Shown piece after piece: positions 9,401 through 16,203 of a DNA stretch of 64,000 nucleotides (positions are counted from its first letter, which is position 1; each line of letters begins with the position of its first letter). Both the position numbers and the translations under genes were made by a program. The notes beneath the pieces were generated by a model. The model was not told where the DNA came from, ran no database searches, and saw nothing but the letters and a program-made list of their open reading frames with translations. Origin of the DNA: Flavobacterium sediminilitoris (GTDB lineage: Bacteria; Bacteroidota; Bacteroidia; Flavobacteriales; Flavobacteriaceae); NCBI RefSeq assembly GCF_023008245.1, contig NZ_CP090145.1:248001-312000 (forward strand), written 5' to 3'.

Positions 9401-9953
9401 ACAGCCATTATACAAAGTAAATCATTATGATACGCATATTAATTATTCAAAAGGGTTGGTTATTATGTATCAACTTAGCGAAATAATAGGAGAACAAAAA
9501 ATAAATTTAGCGTTACAAAACTTCCTAGAAAAAAACACCTATCCAAACTTAAATCCTATTTCTACAGATTTTATTAATGAATTATATGCAATTACTGACA
9601 AAAATTTGCACCCAAAAATCGATGATTTGTTCAAGAAAATTACTATTTACGATTTTCAAACCAAAGACATAATTGTAAAAGAGAAAAAGGGTCTTTACGA
9701 AGTATCTTTTGAAATTATTGCAAATAAATTTTATGAAGACGGTAAGGGCAATATATCTAAAACATTTTTTAATGACAATGTTGAAATATTCTTTCATTTT
9801 ATAGATGGAAGCGAAAAAACAATACAAACAGCATTATTTAAAAACAATCTTGACTTTAAAATAATTTTAGATAAAAAACCGCTGTATTTATATTTTGATC
9901 CTAATCAAAAGTTTATAAAAAGAACTAATGAAGCTATTCCCATAAAACAATGA
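6471..9953 (+). CDS. ABC permease fused to an M1-family aminopeptidase
   Basis: A 1160-residue protein. The first 570 or so residues hold about twelve membrane helices in two ABC-2-like blocks, separated by a Lys/Pro-rich stretch near residues 270-310. The rest resembles M1 (gluzincin) aminopeptidases, with the zinc site HELSHIWWGN and the third ligand Glu 18 residues after the second His (LTETLAMY). Upstream of it is a region corresponding to the substrate-binding GAMEN-type area (about AYPGSTFMT). By topology the peptidase probably faces the periplasm. It is known in Bacteroidota as an ABC transporter/M1 aminopeptidase fusion. Substrate and direction of transport are unknown; a role in peptide turnover at the inner membrane is inference. 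Confidence 0.9.
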   Translation: MNTLLYFELQSYFKKIGFYIVIVFLIGIGILTGSTFSISLSPDIYKNSSYTIAYMIGFLSLLSILFTTLLASQILFKEKEANFSLILYATPITKTSYLWNRFFLIFGLSVFFLILVILGFGIGQSLKLNESNYSNFVLLFYLLPFLLFGFINTLFCSAVICSVSWITQNKLTTYISGLFIYILYMVMLLFSGSPLMAKSMPQSKEAMRISAILDPFGLSGFFSQTNHYSILQKNTDLLFPTDLFLINRLGVIGISLLFLLIAFKLFSFSNSEKRTRKDTLKLNDTNTNKTIPLKPISPIFNKRNTLKKLLSFVHLDLTYITKGIPFILICFGLLFSVSMEIYDAIEKGIRLPQKYASSGLMANAIIDTFPLLGLIVILFYAHEIIWRSRNSNFHLIENTTPLNETTIFLSKWLSLSIIIVFLSTLMLLLGVTFQFLYTYPYFDWQAYLGIYIFVSFPLILSAGLICIIQKWINNKYIGLTISSVFILLTATPVGKSILIHPLLRFQLPFKGIYSDMNEYGTYFSAFCWRNLFGLAIILIFFILNLKTKRIKLKFTSLILFLLLLPVAYISGIIFTNGYVFENPKTKLEEQANYERKYRKFENIPQPSITDVVTNIALFPLQNNYEINGTYTLQNKTEQPIFQILINFEEGFTIKKATLNHNNEVYNTTKQYEILNLKQPLLPNEKAHFYFILNYQWVPVNGHKSFNSIVENGSFMRISRYYPQFGYLSKNEIEKEEDRKKFQLQNATTIRKLDEAKTLVDDFINLKMTISTEGNQTAIGVGELIKQWKDKGRNYFIYETTSPIPFRFAVSSAKYATKTTTHNGKKIEIYYHPSHYENVEHLLKNIELTLDYCETNFKEYPFKTIRFAEVSAFTKGFAATAYPGSTFMTEDIVFHTNIKADKQQDVINELAGHELSHIWWGNNQINPDDREGYTMLTETLAMYTELMLVKKMYGKKRVLENVDLHLGIYLDERSFTIEQPLYKVNHYDTHINYSKGLVIMYQLSEIIGEQKINLALQNFLEKNTYPNLNPISTDFINELYAITDKNLHPKIDDLFKKITIYDFQTKDIIVKEKKGLYEVSFEIIANKFYEDGKGNISKTFFNDNVEIFFHFIDGSEKTIQTALFKNNLDFKIILDKKPLYLYFDPNQKFIKRTNEAIPIKQ

Positions 9954-10005
9954 TTCAAAATGAAAGTATTTTTGATGAAAACGACAATACAGTTTAGAGT
10001 TTAAT

Positions 10006-10036
10006 TTTGTTTCAGATTTAAAGTTAACTAAATTTG
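10006..10036 (+). promoter_or_regulatory. trmD promoter
   Basis: TTTG at 10006-10009 and TAAATTTG at 10029-10036 are separated by exactly 19 bases, matching the Bacteroidota sigma-A consensus. The site lies 48 bases upstream of the trmD start codon. Confidence 0.75.
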
Positions 10037-10083
10037 CACCTTATACTCATACTTGAAAAACTAAACTTCTAATAAAAGTAAAA

Positions 10084-10761
10084 ATGCGCATTGACATCAT
10101 AACTGTTTTACCTGAATTAATTAAAAGTCCATTTGAAGCTTCTATTCTGAAAAGAGCTATTGAAAAAGGACTAGTAGAAGTGCATTTTCACAACTTAAGG
10201 GATTACACTACTAACAAACAAAAAAGTGTCGATGATTATCAATTTGGAGGTGGAGCTGGAATGGTTATGAATATACAACCAATAGACGATTGTATTACTA
10301 AATTAAAGAATGAGCGCGAATATGATGAAATTATTTACATGACACCTGATGGAGAAACGCTTAATCAAAGTATTGCAAATGGAATGTCATTGTTAAAAAA
10401 TATTATTATTCTATGCGGACATTACAAAGGTGTAGATCAACGAGTACGTGATCATTTCATTACAAGAGAAATTTCAATTGGTGATTATGTTTTAAGTGGT
10501 GGCGAATTAGGAGCAGCAATACTTTGCGATAGCGTTATCCGTTTAATTCCTGGAGTATTAAACAATGAAACATCGGCATTAACAGATAGTTTTCAAGATA
10601 ATTTATTATCTCCACCTATCTACACTAGACCAGCAGATTACAAAGGTTGGAAAGTTCCTGAGATTCTTTTAAGTGGTAATTTTCCTAAAATTGAAGAATG
10701 GCGTGAACAAAAGGCATACGAACACACAAAAAACAGAAGGCCCGATTTATTAAATGAATAA
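10084..10761 (+). CDS. trmD: tRNA (guanine-N1)-methyltransferase
   Basis: A 225-residue SPOUT methyltransferase that methylates G37 of tRNAs reading CNN codons, using S-adenosylmethionine. It shows the family hallmarks: [11 protein letters not shown] at the start, FGGGAGMVM near residue 57, [10 protein letters not shown] near 117 and [12 protein letters not shown] near 138. These last two form the knotted SAM site. Full length. It is followed by rplS, as in many bacteria, but the two are separated by 181 bases containing a 20-bp tandem repeat and a second promoter, so rplS may also be transcribed independently. Confidence 0.97.
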   Translation: MRIDIITVLPELIKSPFEASILKRAIEKGLVEVHFHNLRDYTTNKQKSVDDYQFGGGAGMVMNIQPIDDCITKLKNEREYDEIIYMTPDGETLNQSIANGMSLLKNIIILCGHYKGVDQRVRDHFITREISIGDYVLSGGELGAAILCDSVIRLIPGVLNNETSALTDSFQDNLLSPPIYTRPADYKGWKVPEILLSGNFPKIEEWREQKAYEHTKNRRPDLLNE

Positions 10762-10762
10762 C

Positions 10763-10802
10763 AATTACGTCTTTACAATCATAATTACGTCTTTACAATC
10801 AT
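10763..10802. repeat. perfect 20-bp tandem duplication between trmD and rplS
   Basis: The unit AATTACGTCTTTACAATCAT occurs twice back to back (10763-10782 and 10783-10802), starting 2 bases after the trmD stop codon. A third copy begins and diverges after five bases. It looks like a replication-slippage duplication. Confidence 0.95.
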
Positions 10803-10862
10803 AATTATATCTTATTAAAGTAAATAATCTTTTTTTATGGTTTATAATTCATAATTATTTTA

Positions 10863-10870
10863 TAATTTTG
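10863..10870 (+). promoter_or_regulatory. -7 element of the rplS promoter
   Basis: TAATTTTG matches TAnnTTTG exactly and lies 72 bases upstream of the rplS start. No clear TTTG occurs at the -33 spacing. It implies an untranslated leader of roughly 65 bases. Confidence 0.55.
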
Positions 10871-10942
10871 CAGCCATATTTGGACCAACCTCTAGCGATA
10901 GACGTGTATGTTGCTCTAAATCAAACAATTATTTTATTCAAA

Positions 10943-11296
10943 ATGGCTAATTTAGTAGATTTCGTACAAAACGAATTTGTAACAAAAAAAGATTTCCCAG
11001 AATTTAATGCTGGAGACACAATTACTGTGTATTATGAAATCAAAGAGGGTGAAAAAACTAGAACTCAGTTCTTCAAAGGTGTAGTAATCCAAAAAAGAGG
11101 TGCAGGATTAACTGAAACTTTTACAATTCGTAAAATGTCTGGAGCTGTTGGTGTAGAGCGTATCTTCCCAGTGAACATGCCAGCTTTACAAAAAGTTGAA
11201 GTTAACCAAAGAGGTAAAGTTCGTAGAGCTCGTATATTCTACTTCAGAGAACTTACTGGTAAAAAAGCAAAAATCAAAGAAAAAAGAAGAAGATAA
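10943..11296 (+). CDS. rplS: 50S ribosomal protein L19
   Basis: A 117-residue ribosomal protein at the 30S-50S interface. The start was placed at ATG 10943 (MANLVDFVQNEF), which gives the normal L19 length and N-terminus. A longer reading from 10868 would run through the promoter element. Typical L19 segments are FNAGDTITVYYEIKEG, FKGVVIQKRG and VERIFPVNMP, with a basic C-terminus. A strong terminator follows. Confidence 0.97.
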   Translation: MANLVDFVQNEFVTKKDFPEFNAGDTITVYYEIKEGEKTRTQFFKGVVIQKRGAGLTETFTIRKMSGAVGVERIFPVNMPALQKVEVNQRGKVRRARIFYFRELTGKKAKIKEKRRR

Positions 11297-11315
11297 TCTT
11301 CTATTTCTGTCTCAT

Positions 11316-11346
11316 AAAAAAGTCGCAATATTATTGCGACTTTTTT
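11316..11346 (+). terminator. rplS terminator
   Basis: GTCGCAATA and TATTGCGAC form a stem around a single base, flanked by A- and T-runs that extend the pairing. It is located 20 bases after the rplS stop. Confidence 0.9.
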
Positions 11347-11383
11347 TTATATCTTCACCCTAACTTAAAATATCATTACATAA

Positions 11384-11414
11384 AAAAACCGAGAATATCA
11401 TTTTCTCGGTTTTT
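11384..11414 (-). terminator. lpdA terminator
   Basis: AAAACCGAGAA pairs with TTCTCGGTTTT across a short AT loop. It lies 32 bases past the lpdA stop codon on the minus strand and is followed there by T residues. Confidence 0.85.
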
Positions 11415-11445
11415 CTATTTTTACTACATACCAAAAAGCTTAAAA

Positions 11446-12849
11446 CTAAACATGTAGTGGTCTATTATCTGTTGCAGCTAATGCTGCTTCTTTAATCGCT
11501 TCTGCAAATGTAGGATGTGCATGACTCATTCTTGAAATATCTTCCGCACTTGCTCTAAACTCCATTGCAGTTACTGCTTCTGCAATTAGGTCTGCACAAC
11601 GAGCGCCTATCATATGAACTCCTAAAACTTCATCTGTCTTAGCATCTGCCAAAATCTTCACAAAACCATCAACATCTCCACCTGCTCTAGCTCTTCCTAA
11701 TGCTTTAAATGGAAAACTTCCGCTTTTATAAGCAACTCCTTCTGTTTTCAATTGCTCTTCTGTTTTACCAACAGCAGCAACCTCTGGCCATGTATAAACC
11801 ACACCTGGAATTAAATTATAATCAATATGAGGTTTTTGACCTGCTAAAATCTCAGCTACCATAACACCTTCTTCTTCTGCCTTATGAGCTAACATTGCTC
11901 CTCTAACTACATCACCTATTGCATAAATATTTGACACATTTGTTTGCAAATGATCATTTACTTCAACAACTCCTCTATCAGAAATTTTAACACCAGCTTT
12001 ATCAGCATTTAATCCATCAGTATAAGGACGACGACCAACAGAAACTAATGAATAATCTCCTTCTAAAGTGATTACTTCTCCTTTTGTATTTTCCGCTTTT
12101 ACTGTTACAACATCTCCATTCCTATCAACAGATTGAACTTTATGAGAAGTATAAAATTTCATTCCTTGTTTTTTCAGCACTTTTGTCAATTCTTTCGATA
12201 AAGCAGCATCCATTCCTGGTATAATTCTATCCATATACTCTACCACAGAAACTTGAGCTCCCAATCTTAAATACACTTGGCCCAACTCAATACCAATAAC
12301 TCCTCCTCCAATAATCACTAAGTGTTTTGGCACTTCTGGCAACTTTAAAGCTTCAGTAGATGTGATTACTCGTTCTTTATCTAATGTAATAAATGGCAAA
12401 GAAGATGGTTTTGAACCTGTTGCTATAATTATATTTTTAGATTCAATTATTTCAGACGCTCCATCATTTTTAGACACTTTCACATGTGTAGCATCTTCAA
12501 ATGAACCAATCCCTTCAAAAACAGTAATATTATTCTTATCCATTAAATATTTGACCCCACCAGAGGTTTGATCAACTACCGCTTGTTTACGAGCAATCAT
12601 TTTTTCCAGATTTACTTTAACCTCACCAGAAACTTCTATTCCGTGATCAGCAAAATGTTGTAATTCTTGATAATGATGTGATGAAGCCAATAATGCTTTA
12701 GAAGGAATACATCCTACATTTAAACATGTACCTCCAAGTGTAGAATATTTTTCAATGATAGCTGTTTTCAACCCTAGTTGAGCGCAACGAATTGCTGAAA
12801 CATATCCTCCTGGACCTGAACCTATAATAACTACGTCAAATGAACTCAT
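11446..12849 (-). CDS. lpdA: dihydrolipoyl dehydrogenase
   Basis: A 467-residue FAD/NAD disulfide oxidoreductase, the E3 subunit that re-oxidises dihydrolipoamide in the 2-oxoacid dehydrogenase complexes and in glycine cleavage. FAD-binding GSGPGG is at residues 11-15, and the redox-active pair Cys42/Cys47 sits in GGTCLNVGCIPSK. The NAD site is GGGVIGIELG (near residue 180). The second FAD motif is YAIGDVVRG. The C-terminal HAHPTFAEAI supplies the catalytic His-Glu pair. Length and motifs are complete. It is monocistronic, with its own promoter and terminator. GcvP, a functional partner system, is encoded at 59-62 kb. Confidence 0.97.
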   Translation of the reverse strand: MSSFDVVIIGSGPGGYVSAIRCAQLGLKTAIIEKYSTLGGTCLNVGCIPSKALLASSHHYQELQHFADHGIEVSGEVKVNLEKMIARKQAVVDQTSGGVKYLMDKNNITVFEGIGSFEDATHVKVSKNDGASEIIESKNIIIATGSKPSSLPFITLDKERVITSTEALKLPEVPKHLVIIGGGVIGIELGQVYLRLGAQVSVVEYMDRIIPGMDAALSKELTKVLKKQGMKFYTSHKVQSVDRNGDVVTVKAENTKGEVITLEGDYSLVSVGRRPYTDGLNADKAGVKISDRGVVEVNDHLQTNVSNIYAIGDVVRGAMLAHKAEEEGVMVAEILAGQKPHIDYNLIPGVVYTWPEVAAVGKTEEQLKTEGVAYKSGSFPFKALGRARAGGDVDGFVKILADAKTDEVLGVHMIGARCADLIAEAVTAMEFRASAEDISRMSHAHPTFAEAIKEAALAATDNRPLHV

Positions 12850-12892
12850 AGTATTTATCTTTATTAATGTTGTGTTTAAATAAATTGTGGTA

Positions 12893-12900
12893 CAAAATTA
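12893..12900 (-). promoter_or_regulatory. -7 element of the lpdA promoter
   Basis: TAATTTTG on the minus strand, 43 bases upstream of the lpdA start, fits the TAnnTTTG consensus. Confidence 0.5.
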
Positions 12901-12986
12901 AGGAATTAAGTTTACACGACTTTAGTTTATTTTGAAAATATAACACTTTTTCTTATTCAAATAATTCCTTACAAAGAACAAAAAAA

Positions 12987-13009
12987 TAGCCTTGAAATAA
13001 TCAAGGCTA
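12987..13009 (-). terminator. terminator of cysteine-rich peptide copy 1
   Basis: TAGCCTTGA and TCAAGGCTA form a 9-bp stem with a 5-base loop. A T-run follows on the minus strand, 23 bases past the peptide stop codon. Confidence 0.85.
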
Positions 13010-13032
13010 CTTTTAAAATTTATTTCTAGAAA

Positions 13033-13224
13033 TTACATTTCTTCTTGACAAGTATACACTTGAGCACATGCAAAATAAATTCTACAATAATCTGGACCTG
13101 TTACAGAACCTCTGCAATCACATCCACATTTTGAAAAATCCAATTTAGCTTGTCCTTTAATTTGCTTCATGTTTTCTCTTGATAATACTTCTATTCCTGA
13201 AATGTTCAAAAATTTAGCTTTCAT
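13033..13224 (-). CDS. six-cysteine leader peptide, copy 1
   Basis: A 63-residue peptide. Residues 1-24 form a leader (LNISGIEVLSRENMKQIKG) of the Bacteroidota natural-product type. The core has the pattern CGCxCxGSVTGPxYCx5CxQVYTC with six cysteines. Two neighbouring genes encode the same core pattern, and a fourth is broken. In this copy the usual Gly-Gly before the core has become Gly-Gln (KGQA), so cleavage by a double-glycine protease is doubtful. It has its own promoter and terminator. No modifying enzyme or exporter is adjacent. It could be a bacteriocin, a signal or a disulfide-stabilised secreted peptide; the function is unknown. Confidence 0.85.
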   Translation of the reverse strand: MKAKFLNISGIEVLSRENMKQIKGQAKLDFSKCGCDCRGSVTGPDYCRIYFACAQVYTCQEEM

Positions 13225-13255
13225 AATTTAGTTTGTTTTTGTGTTAAAATTCTAT

Positions 13256-13286
13256 CAAATATAGAAAAAAATAATAACCAAACAAA
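13256..13286 (-). promoter_or_regulatory. promoter of cysteine-rich peptide copy 1
   Basis: On the minus strand TTTG (13283-13286) precedes TATATTTG (13256-13263) by 19 bases, a full Bacteroidota promoter, 31 bases upstream of the start codon. Copy 3 carries the same TATATTTG, while copy 2 and the broken copy have the weaker TATATTAG at the equivalent place. Confidence 0.7.
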
Positions 13287-13335
13287 TTAAATATTCATAT
13301 TTTCCCTTTTAATATGTAAAAAATACTTTACAAAA

Positions 13336-13363
13336 AAACCATCTAATTTAAATTAGATGGTTT
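13336..13363 (-). terminator. terminator of cysteine-rich peptide copy 2
   Basis: AAACCATCTAATTT and its exact complement form a 14-bp palindrome that is followed by T residues on the minus strand, 23 bases past the stop of copy 2. Confidence 0.85.
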
Positions 13364-13386
13364 CATACAAAACATTCGTTTGTTAA

Positions 13387-13590
13387 TTACATTTCTTGTT
13401 CGTCTTTACATGTATAAACTTGAGGACAACCAATATATTGACTACAATAAAATGGTCCAGTTACAGAACCTGCGCAATCACATCCACATTTTGATAAATC
13501 TACAGGACCAGAAATCCCTCCTAAAATTTGTTTTTGATTTTTTCTAGTCAATTTAGTAATTCCTGAAATACTTAATAATCTGCTTTTCAT
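13387..13590 (-). CDS. six-cysteine leader peptide, copy 2
   Basis: A 67-residue paralogue of the neighbouring peptides. The leader ends in an intact LGG (residues 23-25), followed by ISGPVDLSK and the core CGCDCAGSVTGPFYC, then CPQVYTC. All six cysteines are kept and the C-terminus is acidic (KDEQEM). An intact double glycine suggests processing by a C39-type peptidase-transporter, but none is encoded nearby. Upstream bases (ATTTTAACACAAAAACAAAC) are nearly the same as in copy 1. Function unknown; probably a secreted or exported peptide. Confidence 0.85.
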   Translation of the reverse strand: MKSRLLSISGITKLTRKNQKQILGGISGPVDLSKCGCDCAGSVTGPFYCSQYIGCPQVYTCKDEQEM

Positions 13591-13698
13591 AATTTTGTTT
13601 GTTTTTGTGTTAAAATAACGTCTAATATAAAAATTTTAATACACATAATTATTATTTATTTAAAAAATAAAACAATTTCAAAATTAATCTAAGGACAT

Positions 13699-13890
13699 TT
13701 ACTCGTTACATGTATAAACTTGCGGACAATATATATGTCTACGACAGTAAAAAGGTCCTGTTACTGATCCACTACAAGAACATCCACATTTTGACAAGTC
13801 TACAGGTTCCAAAATGCCTCCAAAAATTTGTTTTTGATTTTCCCTAGTTAGAACTTTAATTTCTGAGATACTTAATAATTTTGATTTCAT
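13699..13890 (-). CDS. six-cysteine leader peptide, copy 3
   Basis: A 63-residue paralogue. The start at 13890 (MKSKLLSISE) was chosen because it aligns with copies 1 and 2; a longer reading from 13959 would run through the promoter. The leader ends FGG (residues 23-25). The core has six cysteines (CGCSCSGSVTGPFYC, CPQVYTC) and ends two residues after the last Cys. A TATATTTG promoter element lies 30 bases upstream. Role unknown, as for its siblings. Confidence 0.85.
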   Translation of the reverse strand: MKSKLLSISEIKVLTRENQKQIFGGILEPVDLSKCGCSCSGSVTGPFYCRRHIYCPQVYTCNE

Positions 13891-13919
13891 AATTTTATCT
13901 ATTTGTGTTAAAATATTAT

Positions 13920-13927
13920 CAAATATA
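13920..13927 (-). promoter_or_regulatory. -7 element of peptide copy 3
   Basis: TATATTTG on the minus strand, 30 bases upstream of the start codon, in the same context as in copy 1 (a TAATAACC complement follows upstream in both). Confidence 0.55.
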
Positions 13928-14078
13928 AAAAATAATAACCAAATTAAACTAAAAAACACTTGTAAAACATTTTCACAAGTGTTTAATTAATTATTTTTAT
14001 ATAATAATCTGTATTGAATATTTAGGACAGATCAATTACCTAAATATATTATATAATAAACAATACAATAAATTTATC

Positions 14079-14263
14079 TTAACAAGTATATACTTGAGGA
14101 CATGCAAAGTATTTACTACAATAAAAAGGCCTGTTACTAATCCACTACAAGAACATCCACATTTTGACAAATTTATAGAATCAGAAATTCTAGCAAAAAT
14201 TTGTTTTTAGTTTTCTCTAGTTAAAACTTTAATTTCTGAAATGTTTAGTAATTTACTTTTCAT
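14079..14263 (-). pseudogene. broken fourth copy of the six-cysteine leader peptide
   Basis: From ATG 14263 the reading gives MKSKLLNISEIKVLTREN and then a TAA where the siblings have a CAA Gln codon. The reading resumes with KQIFARISD, so the Gly-Gly site has become Ala-Arg. After VTG one base is missing compared with the siblings, so the last three cysteines (YC, AC, TC) are only restored in another frame that ends at TAA 14079-14081. Three separate lesions (nonsense, loss of the cleavage site, frameshift) show that this copy is dead. Confidence 0.88.
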
Positions 14264-14305
14264 GATACGTTTGTTATTTATGTTAATAATAACTAATATA
14301 CAGAA

Positions 14306-14770
14306 TTATTTATTTAGTCTAAATGATGTTGTATTTTTAACTTCACTAATCATAAACGTACTATGAGTACTTCCAATGTGCTGAATAGTTGTTAACTTGG
14401 TAACCATAAATTCCCGATATGCTTCCATATCTTTTACAAAGATTTTCAAAATATAGTCATAATCTCCACTTACATGAAAACATTCTAATACCTCATCTAA
14501 TTTAACAACCTCTTTTTCAAATTGCGAAATAAGATCTATATTATGCTGTGTTAATCTCACATGACAAAAAACAACAAAGTTTTTTTCTATCTTTGCTTTA
14601 TCTAAAACAGCAACATATTTACTTATAACCTTCTCACGTTCTAATTTTTTAATTCTTTCATAGACCGCTGTTACAGACAGATTCAATTTTAAAGACAATT
14701 CTTTTGTTGTCTTTTTTGTATCTTCTTGTAATAATTCTAATAATTTCTCATCAATTTTATCTAACTTCAT
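14306..14770 (-). CDS. Lrp/AsnC family transcriptional regulator
   Basis: A 154-residue regulator with an N-terminal winged HTH (DKIDEKLLELLQEDTKKTTKELSLKLNLS, about residues 3-50) and a C-terminal ligand-sensing RAM domain (about 65-145, with VSGDYDYILKI). It is divergent from a methionine gamma-lyase-like gene, 149 bases apart, so it probably controls that gene in response to an amino acid. That link is inference from position. Its own -7 element lies 17 bases before the start codon, so its leader is very short. Confidence 0.93.
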   Translation of the reverse strand: MKLDKIDEKLLELLQEDTKKTTKELSLKLNLSVTAVYERIKKLEREKVISKYVAVLDKAKIEKNFVVFCHVRLTQHNIDLISQFEKEVVKLDEVLECFHVSGDYDYILKIFVKDMEAYREFMVTKLTTIQHIGSTHSTFMISEVKNTTSFRLNK

Positions 14771-14786
14771 TTTTGTTTGTTTTTGA

Positions 14787-14794
14787 CAAAATTA
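14787..14794 (-). promoter_or_regulatory. -7 element of the Lrp-type gene
   Basis: TAATTTTG on the minus strand is 17 bases upstream of the start codon and lies in the intergenic region shared with the divergent lyase gene. This implies a leader of about ten bases. Confidence 0.5.
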
Positions 14795-14919
14795 CAATAA
14801 TTAAGAATAAAAATCTAATAAAAACAAAATATAAAGAATTAAAAACTGTTTTTTAGTAATTATGTTGAAAATATGAAGCCGAATAATGATATTTGATTTA
14901 TAAACCTAAAATCAAAATC

Positions 14920-16122
14920 ATGAATTCATTTAATCCCGCTGACAAAATACAAGATTTACAATATTTTGGAGAATTTGGAGGAGTAAATCCTTCTATATCT
15001 GATTCTTCAACTTATACATTCCTTTCTGCAAAAACAATGTTTGATACTTTTGAAGGTAACGCAGAAGGCTGTTATTTATATTCCAGACACTCATCTCCTA
15101 GTAATTTATATTTAGACAAAGCTCTTGCAGCAATGGAAGGAACAGAATCTGCAAACGTTTCTGCATCTGGAATGGGAGCTATTACCCCTACTCTATTACA
15201 ATTATGTGAAAATGGAGATCATATCGTTTCTAGTAGAACTATTTATGGAGGAACATACGCTTTTCTTAAGAATTTTGCTCCAAGAATGGGAATCAAAACC
15301 ACTTTTGTAGATATTACAAAACTTGAAACAGTAGAAGCTTCAATAACACCAAACACAAAGGTTCTATATTGTGAAACTGTAAGTAACCCATTATTAGAAG
15401 TGGCAGATTTAACTGGTTTATCTAAAATTGCAAAAAAGCACAATTTAAAATTAGTAGTCGATAATACCTTTTCACCATTATCTGTTTCTCCAATTAAACT
15501 AGGTGCTGACATTGTAATTCACAGCTTAACAAAATATATAAATGGCAGTAGTGATACTGTAGGCGGAGTAATTTGTGCTTCACAAGACTTTATAAATGAC
15601 TTAAAAAATGTAAATTCTGGAGCAAGTATGCTATTAGGTCCAACAATGGACAGTATGCGTAGCGCTAGTATAATGAAAAACCTAAGAACATTACACTTAC
15701 GCATCAAACAACATAGTACTAATGCAGCTTATTTAGCCGAAAAATTTGAAAAAGACGGAATTAAAACAGTCTATCCTGGATTAAAAAGTCATCCTAGTCA
15801 TGAAATATATAAAAACATGATAAATCCAGAATATGGTTTTGGAGGAATGATGACTATTGATGTGGGTTCTTTAAATAAGGCTAATGAATTAATGGAATTA
15901 ATGCAGGAACGTAACTTAGGATATTTAGCAGTTAGCTTAGGGTTTTACAAAACATTATTTAGCGCACCTGGAACATCTACTTCTTCTGAAATTCCACTAG
16001 AAGAACAAGTAGAAATGGGATTAACCGATGGTTTAATACGCTTTTCAGTTGGTTTAGACAATAACATTGAAAGAACGTATAGTATGATGAAAGATTGCAT
16101 GAAAGAATTACACATTTTATAA
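14920..16122 (+). CDS. Cys/Met metabolism PLP enzyme, methionine gamma-lyase-like
   Basis: A 400-residue PLP enzyme of the cystathionine gamma-synthase/methionine gamma-lyase family. The start was placed at ATG 14920 (MNSFNPADKIQDL); an upstream in-frame ATG at 14893 is also possible. The phosphate-binding Tyr54 and Arg56 are in YSRHSSPS, and the Schiff-base Lys205 is in HSLTKYINGSSD. The family eliminates the side chain of methionine or related thioether amino acids. The exact substrate is not certain. A divergent Lrp-type regulator fits an amino-acid catabolic role. A terminator follows. Confidence 0.9.
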   Translation: MNSFNPADKIQDLQYFGEFGGVNPSISDSSTYTFLSAKTMFDTFEGNAEGCYLYSRHSSPSNLYLDKALAAMEGTESANVSASGMGAITPTLLQLCENGDHIVSSRTIYGGTYAFLKNFAPRMGIKTTFVDITKLETVEASITPNTKVLYCETVSNPLLEVADLTGLSKIAKKHNLKLVVDNTFSPLSVSPIKLGADIVIHSLTKYINGSSDTVGGVICASQDFINDLKNVNSGASMLLGPTMDSMRSASIMKNLRTLHLRIKQHSTNAAYLAEKFEKDGIKTVYPGLKSHPSHEIYKNMINPEYGFGGMMTIDVGSLNKANELMELMQERNLGYLAVSLGFYKTLFSAPGTSTSSEIPLEEQVEMGLTDGLIRFSVGLDNNIERTYSMMKDCMKELHIL

Positions 16123-16144
16123 TAAATAAAAGCAAATTTGTGAT

Positions 16145-16179
16145 AAAATCCAATTACAGAATATGTAGTTGGATTTTTT
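16145..16179 (+). terminator. terminator after the methionine gamma-lyase-like gene
   Basis: AAAATCCAA pairs with TTGGATTTT, and the stem runs into an eight-base T-run. Confidence 0.75.
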
Positions 16180-16203
16180 TTACCTTTGAAAGAAAGACTA
16201 AAA

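Noticed and set aside
10868..10942. 25-residue extension of L19
   Set aside because: It overlaps the promoter element and does not occur in L19 proteins; MANLVDFVQ is the usual start.
13891..13959. N-terminal extension of peptide copy 3 (hydrophobic 23 residues)
   Set aside because: It runs through the TATATTTG promoter element, and the internal Met aligns with the start of copies 1 and 2.
13951..13984. Hairpin AAACACTTGT/ACAAGTGTTT upstream of peptide copy 3
   Set aside because: It is a plausible terminator for the dead fourth copy, but the T-run is short and its gene is broken, so it was not listed as a feature.
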